5,549 nucleotides of DNA from Thermoplasmata archaeon (GTDB lineage: Archaea; Thermoplasmatota; Thermoplasmata; Thermoplasmatales; Thermoplasmataceae), in NCBI GenBank assembly GCA_021806345.1, contig JAJZXP010000313.1, positions 1 to 5,549 on the forward strand, given 5' to 3'. The position numbers and the translations under genes are program-made. This document shows positions 1 through 5,516 of the stretch, one piece after another. The notes beneath the pieces are model-generated. The model saw nothing but the letters and a program-made list of their open reading frames with translations, did no database searches and was not told where the DNA came from. The stretch's first letter is position 1. Each line of letters begins with the position of its first letter.

Positions 1-25
1 CTTCTAGATGAGTTTGGTGGGTTAT

Positions 26-56
26 TTCACGCTGGGAGGGAGATTTGAACTCCCGA
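26..56. repeat. Left copy of a 31-bp direct repeat (tRNA-Ser 3' end)
   Basis: This copy matches 5390-5420 with one mismatch (T33 versus C5397), with 23 bases identical without interruption (34-56). It covers the 3' part of the tRNA, from the T arm to the discriminator, plus 4 bases beyond the gene. The two copies enclose the transporter operon, at a spacing of 5364 bp. Paralogy of the two tRNAs explains most of it. Confidence 0.8.
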
Positions 57-113
57 TCTACAAAGAGAACAGGTTTTCCAGACCTGCGCCCTACCAGGCT
101 AGGCTATCCCAGC
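30..113 (-). tRNA. tRNA-Ser (anticodon GGA)
   Basis: This is a complete class II (long variable arm) serine tRNA that reads UCC/UCU codons. On the minus strand the acceptor strand GCTGGGA (107-113) pairs perfectly with TCCCAGC (31-37), and the discriminator base is G (complement of 30), as expected for serine. The D arm contains the conserved GG. The anticodon stem CAGGT/ACCTG encloses the loop CTGGAAA, with U33 normal and anticodon GGA at 77-79. The variable arm has about 15 nt with a short TCT/AGA stem. The T arm is GGGAG/CTCCC around TTCAAAT. No intron is present and CCA is not encoded. It is a paralogue of the serine tRNA at the other end of the window. Confidence 0.97.
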
Positions 114-135
114 TTCGCTCCGCTATCAGTTCAGG

Positions 136-147
136 ATATTTAATTTT
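136..147 (-). promoter_or_regulatory. TATA-type promoter of tRNA-Ser(GGA)
   Basis: On the minus strand this reads as an AT-rich AATTAAATAT element whose centre is about 28 nt upstream of the tRNA 5' end (113). That spacing is right for archaeal TBP/TFB initiation within a few bases of the mature tRNA. The other serine tRNA has the same TTAAATAT core at a similar distance, which supports the call. Confidence 0.6.
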
Positions 148-177
148 ACACAGCATTCCCTGATAAAAGAAATATTC

Positions 178-200
178 AACATGATATGTTAAAAAAATAA
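178..200 (-). terminator. T-rich terminator after the transporter operon
   Basis: Starting about 9 nt after the ATPase stop codon, the minus strand carries TTATTTTTTTAA, including a run of seven T (complement of 191-197). Oligo-T tracts are the usual archaeal intrinsic termination signal. A small AT-rich hairpin (AACAT/ATGTT around 3 nt, 178-190) lies just beyond the T run, so it follows the tract instead of preceding it and is probably incidental. Confidence 0.55.
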
Positions 201-208
201 TGAAATAG

Positions 209-1348
209 TTAAAATTCTAACCTTTCTCCAGTTTCCGGATTGAAATACTTGATCTTCGATTCATTAACGTATAATTCAACAGTGTCCTCAGGATTAACAA
301 CTTCCCTGCTCAATGCATTTATCTTAATTGTTTCTGCACGGTCCTGAAGATAAACCATGAAGTTTCCTTGGGAATAATTGGCAGATGTCGCTTTCATTTT
401 GCCCAAGAAAGTCCAGTTTTCATCCATGGATACTTTTGTTCTGCTATCTAATTTGTGTACTAACAAATCTTCAGGACGAATCGCTATCTTAACACGATCC
501 AAATTCGCCTTAGACAGTTCCTTGTTAAGCGTCTCCTTAATTTGCACATCGTCTGCTAAAACAAGAGTTGTTTTTTTTGTATCATTCTTTATTGTAGCCT
601 CAATCAGATTTATCTCTCCAAGCGTACTAGCGACCTTGACGCTCTTTGGATTGTCATACAGCTCGGCAGGGGTTGAGACTTGGCCAAGTGTCCCGAGTGA
701 GATCACGGCAACCTCCTGAGCTAAAGAAAATATGTCTGAAGGATCATGGGAAACTATTACTGTCGTGACACCAAGGGATTTCTGCACATCCCGCACAAGA
801 CTTCTGGCATCATCCTTTGAGTTTGCATCAAGATTGCTGAAAGGTTCATCTAGCAGCACTACCGTTGGATTCTTAGCTAGAGCCCTAGCTACAGCAACTC
901 TTTGTTGTTGCCCCCCGCTGATCTGTCCAGGTCTCTTGGAAATTATTTCTTTTATTCCTAAAATTTCAGAAAGCTCGTTTACTCTCGAATTAATTGCTTC
1001 AGTAGTCCAGTGTCGAACTTTCAATGGGAATGCTATATTTTCATAATTGGATAGATGTGGATAAAGGGCCCAATTCTGGAAGACCATTCCAACGTTCCTG
1101 TACTCAACCGGGATCAAATCCTTCCCATTTTCGGAAACAAGTTCGTTATCAAAATACACTTTTCCCGTGGTTGGTGTCTCCAAACCAGCAATGATCCTCA
1201 TAACTGTGGTCTTACCGGCGCCACTCGCCCCAAGAACTCCAAAAAAAGATGAGGACGGGATTTCAAATGATATATTATCCAGTGCTTTGAATTCTCTACC
1301 CTTCTTTCCAAAAATCTTTGAAACGTTTTCAAGTTTTATCTTTACCAT
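209..1348 (-). CDS. glcV: Sugar ABC transporter ATP-binding protein, GlcV/MalK type
   Basis: This is the cytoplasmic ATPase that powers sugar uptake; two copies dimerise under the permease pair. All nucleotide-binding motifs are visible: Walker A GASGAGKTT (residues 40-48), Q-loop VFQNWALYPHL (Q91), signature ISGGQQQR (143-150), Walker B VVLLDEP (163-169, catalytic E168), D-loop NLDA (172-175) and H-loop H201. Residues from about 235 to 379 form the OB/TOBE-like regulatory domain of CUT1 ATPases, including IAIRPEDL. The length of 379 aa is normal for this class. The pattern around the Q-loop, FSNLDA and GEIN, and the N-terminus MVKI-LENVSK, matches Sulfolobus GlcV as I remember it, so the family is firm while glucose specificity is inferred. 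The start is ATG, 11 nt after the permease 2 stop; only a weak Shine-Dalgarno match precedes it, so translational coupling is likely. Walker A has Ala41 where Pro is more usual. Confidence 0.95.
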   Translation of the reverse strand: MVKIKLENVSKIFGKKGREFKALDNISFEIPSSSFFGVLGASGAGKTTVMRIIAGLETPTTGKVYFDNELVSENGKDLIPVEYRNVGMVFQNWALYPHLSNYENIAFPLKVRHWTTEAINSRVNELSEILGIKEIISKRPGQISGGQQQRVAVARALAKNPTVVLLDEPFSNLDANSKDDARSLVRDVQKSLGVTTVIVSHDPSDIFSLAQEVAVISLGTLGQVSTPAELYDNPKSVKVASTLGEINLIEATIKNDTKKTTLVLADDVQIKETLNKELSKANLDRVKIAIRPEDLLVHKLDSRTKVSMDENWTFLGKMKATSANYSQGNFMVYLQDRAETIKINALSREVVNPEDTVELYVNESKIKYFNPETGERLEF

Positions 1349-1359
1349 GTTATAACCAC

Positions 1360-2199
1360 TTATCCCTTAGCTCCGCTTCCGAAAGCCATCAAGCCTTTGA
1401 CAAAGTATCGTCCTAACAATATAAAGATTACCAGAGGAATAAGCGATGCAATAAAGGCTGCCGCAAAGCTTTCATTATATAAGGTACCAAAACCACCCGT
1501 ATAGCTCAATAAAGCAACTGCAGCAGTTCTCTTGTCTGCACTGGAAATTAAAACAAGTGGAATAAAGAAGTTATTCCAGGTTTCTATAAGGATAAATATA
1601 AACGTAGAGATCATTCCAGGCATAGTAAGTGGGATGACAATACGCCTAAATACGGTGAAATCACTAGCACCATCAACTCTTGCCGATTCCATTGTGGTTT
1701 TAGGGAGAACAGCAATAAAGATAGACATTAACAGTGCGCCGGTTGGAAGGTAAAATATCAGGAAGGCGAAAATCAGTCCATACGTGCTGTTGAATATTCC
1801 AAGAGAAACTACAAGTCTTATTAGCGGTACCAATGTTATCTGGTAAGGAACGAACGTTGCGATTGCTATGATTGTGAAAATCGTATTGTTCAGGAACGAA
1901 GTTACTTTGTAGAAGTAATATGCAGCAAGGGCTCCAACAAAGGTTGAAATGAACGCTACAGGAAGGACGTATAGAAGACTATTCTCGATCGGTCTCGCTA
2001 GCGCGATTATCACGGTCCTCATTGCACTGAAGGAAAATGCAGCAGGCACAAGAACAGGTGTTGTCAAAACACCAGATGTAGTTTTTAAGCCATCTACGAT
2101 CAAAGCGTACACTGGGATAAGCCACAGTAATGCCAGAACTATCAACACAGCGACTTTTATCGCGCTTCTTGACTCGTGTTTAAAACTGTTAAGATTCAA
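1360..2199 (-). CDS. Sugar ABC transporter permease 2 (GlcU/MalG type)
   Basis: This is an inner permease subunit of the CUT1 sugar importer, 279 aa, the normal size. About six membrane helices can be seen, near residues 14-35, 72-97, 105-128, 138-164, 195-218 and 243-264. The cytoplasmic EAA loop, which docks on the ATPase, reads ESARVDGASDF..F..I.IPLTMPG (171-195) and is canonical. ETWNNFFIPL (206-215) and the C-terminal RYFVKGL...GAKG are typical of MalG-type subunits. The start codon is TTG: a stop codon lies two codons upstream in frame, the next Met comes after helix 1, and GAGGTG (2208-2213) sits 8 nt before it. The gene overlaps the end of permease 1 by 11 nt, and its ribosome site lies inside that gene. 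By position it corresponds to glcU/araU; the substrate is unproven. Confidence 0.94.
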   Translation of the reverse strand: MNLNSFKHESRSAIKVAVLIVLALLWLIPVYALIVDGLKTTSGVLTTPVLVPAAFSFSAMRTVIIALARPIENSLLYVLPVAFISTFVGALAAYYFYKVTSFLNNTIFTIIAIATFVPYQITLVPLIRLVVSLGIFNSTYGLIFAFLIFYLPTGALLMSIFIAVLPKTTMESARVDGASDFTVFRRIVIPLTMPGMISTFIFILIETWNNFFIPLVLISSADKRTAAVALLSYTGGFGTLYNESFAAAFIASLIPLVIFILLGRYFVKGLMAFGSGAKG

Positions 2200-3052
2200 C
2201 TTTCATCCACCTCTTCAGGCCGTAAAGCGCATATGGAATCACAACTACGATAGCAATCAATACGAGTATTATGCTCACAACGGATGACTGTGAAAAGTAC
2301 TCAGTAGTATAATAGTAATACATTTTAAGAACTGCAGTTTCTATAAACGGGTTTAATCCAAGTGAAACATAGGCTAGCGAAAATATTCTTAAAGCAAAAA
2401 GGAAAAGTATAGCGGTCGATACAATGAAAGCGTTCTTCGCGTTAGGCAGCAATATCTTGGTTAAGACTCTTATTGGTCCGGCAGAATCGATTCTTGCTGA
2501 TTCTATTATACTCTTATCAACATTTTGGAATCCCGCAAGATAAAACAGCGCTGCTATTCCCGAATACATCCAGAGAGAAACAAGAATCAGGCTAGGAAAC
2601 GCAGACTTCGGACTGTCAAGCCACAGCGGTGTTGGCAAATGGAGCGGCCCTAGAATGGAATTTATCCCCGTATGAATATTGAAAAGCCAGGTCCAAATAA
2701 CGGCAGCTGCTGCACTTGAAATGGCTAATGGGTAAATAAAAATAGAGGTAAATACGGTCTTGACACGGTTGTTTCTAAGGAAGAAAATGAATGACCCTAT
2801 GAATATCCCTATTGCATTTCCACCAGCTACCAAAGCCGCACTCCAAATCAAGGACCTTTCAAGAGAAGTCACAAAGGAAGGATCCGAGAATACGATGCCG
2901 TATGTTGATAATCCCACAAAAATCGGATGAAAATGTATTAGTGAAGAATTAAGAAATGAATTTCGTAAATTCCAAAAAATAAAATATACCAGTATCGCCC
3001 CAAAAATGAGGGCAGGTACTGAGAAGAGAATAGTTGTTCGTAATCTCTTCAT
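2189..3052 (-). CDS. Sugar ABC transporter permease 1 (GlcT/MalF type)
   Basis: This is the other membrane subunit, which pairs with permease 2 to form the sugar channel. It is 287 aa with about six helices, near residues 7-27, 66-92, 100-123, 152-174, 207-230 and 256-278. The EAA loop reads ESARIDSAGPI..L.KILLPNAKNA (184-208); the usual Gly after Asp is Ser190. A MYYYYTT stretch lies at 244-250, before the last helix. The start is ATG, only 5 nt after the stop of the binding-protein gene, with just a weak GAG-type ribosome site that overlaps that stop. Expression therefore probably depends on translation of the upstream gene. By gene order it corresponds to glcT/araT of Sulfolobus. The family is certain from the EAA loop, helices and neighbours; the sugar is not. 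Confidence 0.93.
   Translation of the reverse strand: MKRLRTTILFSVPALIFGAILVYFIFWNLRNSFLNSSLIHFHPIFVGLSTYGIVFSDPSFVTSLERSLIWSAALVAGGNAIGIFIGSFIFFLRNNRVKTVFTSIFIYPLAISSAAAAVIWTWLFNIHTGINSILGPLHLPTPLWLDSPKSAFPSLILVSLWMYSGIAALFYLAGFQNVDKSIIESARIDSAGPIRVLTKILLPNAKNAFIVSTAILFLFALRIFSLAYVSLGLNPFIETAVLKMYYYYTTEYFSQSSVVSIILVLIAIVVVIPYALYGLKRWMKVES
2208..2213 (-). promoter_or_regulatory. Shine-Dalgarno site deciding the TTG start of permease 2
   Basis: The minus strand reads GAGGTG, matching the archaeal anti-SD core, with 8 nt to the TTG at 2197-2199. It lies within the last codons of permease 1. With the in-frame stop two codons upstream of TTG, it makes TTG the only good start. Confidence 0.7.
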
Positions 3053-3057
3053 TTTTC

Positions 3058-4758
3058 TCAGCTTTTAACAAATGTTGTTCCTGATACCACCATGTTCTCT
3101 AAATATAGGAACGAAAGCGGGGACAGATACACATATTCTACTGGTGAGTTATCCAAAGCAGCGCTGTTTGCGTGTGCGACATTTACCGTGACTAAACTCG
3201 AGGATGCTGTACGATTAGCTGTTGTATTTGCCCATGTTGGAAGGTAATTACCAAATACATGACCAGGAGACCCCATATAACCAAGGCCCATTGCGTTAGC
3301 GGCCATCCAGTCAGATTTTTCTGAGCTCAACATCGATACCATCGCGGAGTCTAGAGTCTTTGAGGCTGTTGAATAAGCTGTAGAAACTGTTTCGGAGAAC
3401 GTCGTCATTGCAGATTCTGCTGAGGCCAATGGTCCAGCAAATAAGCCACCGTCCGATAGCTGATAGAGCCAGTCACTTGCGGGTGTAGCCGCAGCTTGCT
3501 GATGACTGTAATATTGGGCTGGTGTGTTGTATATGTCTGCAGTAAGGTTTTTGTAAAACGAAGTTGCTTTCCACTTTGCGAAAATCTTATTCCCAGTATA
3601 TGATGAGAAATATTTTGCAAAAGTCAAACCGTTTGCCTGATTCGGACCTTTTGGCACTGCAACAGAGTCCGTTATCATAACATAGTACTTGCTGGTTCCA
3701 GGAAAGTCACTAGACATCAACGATATGTTCTTTCCATTTGCGGTAACCGGATGTGAATTAGTGTAGTTGCTTCCCGTTATGTTGTTGTCATACGGAGCAA
3801 CGGCAGGGTAATTACTAACATTCAAGTAGTCATAGGCGTAGTTCGTGTACCAGTTCCCGTTTACTTGGAATCCAACTGTTCCGTTAGTAACATAAGGTAT
3901 GGCTTGTGTCCAACTAAGGCTTTGCTCTCCACTGAAACTATCATTCTGGAATAGTGAATAGTAACTATTCGTTACATTAAAGTCGTGAAGGAATGTTGGC
4001 ATTTGCGCAGGAGATATATCACCATACATCATCTCGTTGTACATGGTGCCACCAGCTACTGAAAGAAATATATCTTCCCAAACATTTAGTTGATCCCAAC
4101 CACCGTCACCACCAGGTATTATCCAAGCAGTTACATGTTTTGCAGTTAGATTCTTAGTAACGTTTACAAGTTGTGCAAGGGTGGTGGGCATAGGTTGGTG
4201 ATGCGCTTTCAAGAAGTTCGGATTGAAGTAGAGCTGAGCGCCCTGATGCAGATCGACTGGAAGAGAAAGCATCGTTCCATTGAATGTACCTGCTTCGATG
4301 ACCTCTGGGAACGAGTTGTTTGTGAGATTCATTGACTCTGCAACCGGTCCCATATTCACGAACGCACTAGCTCCAGCCGAAGTAGCTTCAGCGTAACTTA
4401 ACATACCTGGACCAAAGTGTGTTTGAAATGTTGCTGGCGGTTTTCCTGCTTCCATTAGCGATAATATAGCATATATTGCATTCGAACCACCGGCCCCCGG
4501 TGAAACATATGGTGAAAGAGTGAGCCCAGTAGCATTATGAAATGCCGGCGCAACTTTATCTAGCGCAACTTTACCTGTAGTCGCCCACCACGTATAAAAC
4601 TCCACAGTTTTACTTGGAGTCGGAGGCGCTGGTTTTCTTTCCATTTCCACGATGACCACGGCAGCTGCGATAACAATTACCACAACAACAACTGCTATTA
4701 TGATGGTCATTGTATTTTTTTTCCCTCCTGATGGAGGTTTAAATTGAGAGTCTGTCAA
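3058..4758 (-). CDS. Sugar-binding protein of ABC transporter (GlcS-like)
   Basis: This is the extracellular sugar-binding subunit, 566 aa. A short basic N-terminus (K13, K14) leads into one hydrophobic helix at about 18-38, followed by a Pro-rich linker RKPAPPTPSK (41-50). No Cys lipobox and no C-terminal membrane helix are present, so it is probably held by its N-terminal anchor. The folded part begins VEFYTWWATTG and contains GAGGSNAIYAILSLMEAGKPP, HFGPGMLSYAEA, GWDQLNVWEDIFLSVAGG and VGFQVNGNWYTNY, the pattern of family 1 sugar-binding proteins such as Sulfolobus GlcS. It has 16 N-X-S/T sequons and no cysteine. The start chosen is TTG, with AGGTG 8 nt upstream. An in-frame ATG at residue 17 (4708-4710) has AGGAGGG 12 nt upstream and would give a shorter basic N-terminus. 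It is the first gene of the operon, and the substrate is unknown. Confidence 0.92.
   Translation of the reverse strand: MTDSQFKPPSGGKKNTMTIIIAVVVVVIVIAAAVVIVEMERKPAPPTPSKTVEFYTWWATTGKVALDKVAPAFHNATGLTLSPYVSPGAGGSNAIYAILSLMEAGKPPATFQTHFGPGMLSYAEATSAGASAFVNMGPVAESMNLTNNSFPEVIEAGTFNGTMLSLPVDLHQGAQLYFNPNFLKAHHQPMPTTLAQLVNVTKNLTAKHVTAWIIPGGDGGWDQLNVWEDIFLSVAGGTMYNEMMYGDISPAQMPTFLHDFNVTNSYYSLFQNDSFSGEQSLSWTQAIPYVTNGTVGFQVNGNWYTNYAYDYLNVSNYPAVAPYDNNITGSNYTNSHPVTANGKNISLMSSDFPGTSKYYVMITDSVAVPKGPNQANGLTFAKYFSSYTGNKIFAKWKATSFYKNLTADIYNTPAQYYSHQQAAATPASDWLYQLSDGGLFAGPLASAESAMTTFSETVSTAYSTASKTLDSAMVSMLSSEKSDWMAANAMGLGYMGSPGHVFGNYLPTWANTTANRTASSSLVTVNVAHANSAALDNSPVEYVYLSPLSFLYLENMVVSGTTFVKS
4724..4737 (-). 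promoter_or_regulatory. Hairpin covering an internal Shine-Dalgarno site
   Basis: The mRNA reads CCUCC-AUCA-GGAGG, a perfect 5-bp GC-rich stem with a 4-nt loop, within codons 8-12 of the binding-protein gene. The 3' arm is the GGAGG that would serve the in-frame ATG at 4708-4710. Folding would hide that site and favour the TTG start. The structure is visible; any regulatory role is inferred. Confidence 0.35.
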
Positions 4759-4806
4759 GTTTTTTACACCTTCTATTTTATAATCTTAAATACAACTGAA
4801 ACAAAA

Positions 4807-4815
4807 TATTTAAAT
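4807..4815 (-). promoter_or_regulatory. TATA-type promoter of the transporter operon
   Basis: The minus strand carries ATTTAAATA preceded by a purine-rich GCAAAG that could be the TFB-recognition element. Transcription would start near 4785, leaving a leader of roughly 27 nt that holds the AGGTG ribosome site before the TTG at 4758. A second AT-rich stretch, TTATAAAA near 4775-4782, is too close to the start codon to fit as the main box. No other promoter-like gap exists inside the operon. Confidence 0.6.
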
Positions 4816-5017
4816 CTTTGCTGTAAATCACATCTGAAAGTATAGTCATTCTATCGCTAAATTACGAACATTTTAATAGGGCATTCAAATATTCTCAATG
4901 TGATCGTTTTTCCAGTTTTTATGTTTCATAAATGACAGTGCAATCTCTGACCTTTATTGTTCGGTCATTACAAACACTCGCAGTTTAGAAAGATCGTTGT
5001 ATAAGATCAATATAGAT
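4816..5017. other. Non-coding stretch upstream of the operon
   Basis: No open frame longer than a few codons follows a start on either strand here. The visible structure is a pair of inverted repeats, AATGAC/GTCATT (4931-4936 and 4964-4969) with TGACC/GGTCA (4948-4952 and 4963-4967) nested against it. They lie about 120-160 bp upstream of the operon TATA box. They could be an operator or leftover structure from the decaying gene to the right; nothing decides this. Confidence 0.4.
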
Positions 5018-5107
5018 TTAATTATGGGGTTTTTCGTTTCTTAGAGTTTTAAGGTCCTTGGCCAGAATAAGCAAACTATTCTTTGCAATCGTCTGGAAAA
5101 TTTCATC
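5018..5107 (-). pseudogene. Out-of-frame C-terminal continuation of the small ORF
   Basis: Just where the small ORF upstream stops, the +1 frame opens and encodes about 29 residues that look protein-like: DEIFQTIAKNSLLILAKDL, then KTLRNEKPHN and a TAA stop at 5018-5020. It has an amphipathic, helix-forming pattern and no start codon of its own. Joined to the preceding frame by skipping one base near 5103-5107, it would make a protein of about 110 residues. I read it as the lost C-terminus of a frameshifted gene, but a chance open frame this short cannot be excluded. No family was recognised. Confidence 0.3.
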
Positions 5108-5360
5108 TCATATTGCTCTCGAAAACGAAGTCAAACCTCGTTATCAGTCGCTTTAACTTTTTGTAGATTAGTGGATATATCTGCAACCCATTTTCGACAT
5201 ATACGTTGAATATTGGATTGAAATATATGTCTATATTACCCTGCATTAGCATCCTAAAATTGTTGCATTCTAAAATTAAAAGACTCTCAGATAATAGAGA
5301 AAATATTTCTTGGATTTGATCCTGCATTCGATTATTTTCCTCAAATGGACATCGAATCAC
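5103..5360 (-). CDS. Small hypothetical protein, possibly the 5' part of a broken gene
   Basis: I do not recognise this 85-residue protein. It has no signal peptide or membrane helix. The N-terminal half contains an amphipathic helix (QDQIQEIFSLLSESLLIL), followed by a beta-like stretch (IDIYFNPIFNVYV) and a basic helix (IYKKLKRLITRFDFVF). It contains two cysteines, unlike the transporter genes. The GTG at 5358-5360 is the furthest start and has no proper Shine-Dalgarno spacing. The ATG at residue 12 (5325-5327) has GAGG 11 nt upstream and a TATAAAG-like element near 5363-5370, so the real product may be 74 residues. The frame stops at TGA (5103-5105), where an adjacent frame continues with plausible coding sequence, suggesting a frameshift. 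It could be a remnant of a DNA-binding or mobile-element protein, but nothing specific shows this. Confidence 0.4.
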   Translation of the reverse strand: MIRCPFEENNRMQDQIQEIFSLLSESLLILECNNFRMLMQGNIDIYFNPIFNVYVENGLQIYPLIYKKLKRLITRFDFVFESNMR

Positions 5361-5376
5361 ACCTTTATATTTTCTT

Positions 5377-5382
5377 AAAAAA
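5377..5382 (-). terminator. T-run terminator of tRNA-Ser(CGA)
   Basis: The minus strand carries six T starting about 11 nt after the discriminator base of the tRNA. This is typical for archaeal tRNA transcription units, where an oligo-T tract is enough for termination. Confidence 0.5.
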
Positions 5383-5389
5383 CTCTGCC

Positions 5390-5420
5390 TTCACGCCGGG
5401 AGGGAGATTTGAACTCCCGA
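5390..5420. repeat. Right copy of the 31-bp direct repeat (tRNA-Ser 3' end)
   Basis: This is the partner of the repeat at 26-56, in the same orientation, at the same place within tRNA-Ser(CGA). Recombination between the two would delete or duplicate the transporter cassette and leave one hybrid serine tRNA gene. Confidence 0.8.
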
Positions 5421-5476
5421 GCTACAAGAGCAATAGATTTCGGATCTATCGCCTTACCTGGCTAGGCTACCCCGGC
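5394..5476 (-). tRNA. tRNA-Ser (anticodon CGA), with C at position 33
   Basis: This is a complete class II serine tRNA that reads UCG. Acceptor strands GCCGGGG (5470-5476) and TCCCGGC (5395-5401) pair with a G-U at the last position; the discriminator is G (complement of 5394). The D arm is GCCT/AGGC with conserved GG. The anticodon stem ATAGA/TCTAT encloses the loop TCCGAAA, giving anticodon CGA (5440-5442). The variable arm is about 14 nt with a GCT/AGC stem, and the T arm is GGGAG/CTCCC. The oddity is C33 (complement of G5443) in place of the near-universal U33. All other serine identity features are intact, so it looks functional. No intron and no encoded CCA. Confidence 0.95.
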
Positions 5477-5502
5477 AAAACCTATCGGAGAATACTACGA
5501 TT

Positions 5503-5516
5503 GATATTTAAATTTA
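5503..5516 (-). promoter_or_regulatory. TATA-type promoter of tRNA-Ser(CGA)
   Basis: The minus strand reads TAAATTTAAATATC, ending about 27 nt before the tRNA 5' end at 5476, which places initiation within about ten bases of the mature end. Its TTAAATATC core is shared with the promoter of the other serine tRNA. Confidence 0.6.

Noticed and set aside
178..190. AACAT-GAT-ATGTT hairpin as a classical hairpin terminator
   Set aside because: In the operon transcript the U tract comes before the hairpin, the wrong order for a bacterial-type terminator; the T run alone is the more likely signal.
378..1355. Several plus-strand open frames (378-719, 732-1046, 1055-1252, 1167-1355)
   Set aside because: They lie opposite the ATPase gene, whose motifs are all intact; their translations are low-complexity and overlap one another, with no ribosome sites.
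1532..2287. Plus-strand open frames opposite permease 2 (1532-1753, 1949-2287)
   Set aside because: They are antisense to a clear permease with helices and an EAA loop, and show no family features.
3405..3620. 71-residue minus-strand frame inside the binding-protein gene
   Set aside because: It is an alternative frame of a well-supported gene, with no start signal and no protein-like pattern.
5377..5476. An intron in tRNA-Ser(CGA) to explain the missing U33
   Set aside because: All stems and the loop have standard lengths, leaving no extra bases for an intron or a shifted anticodon.
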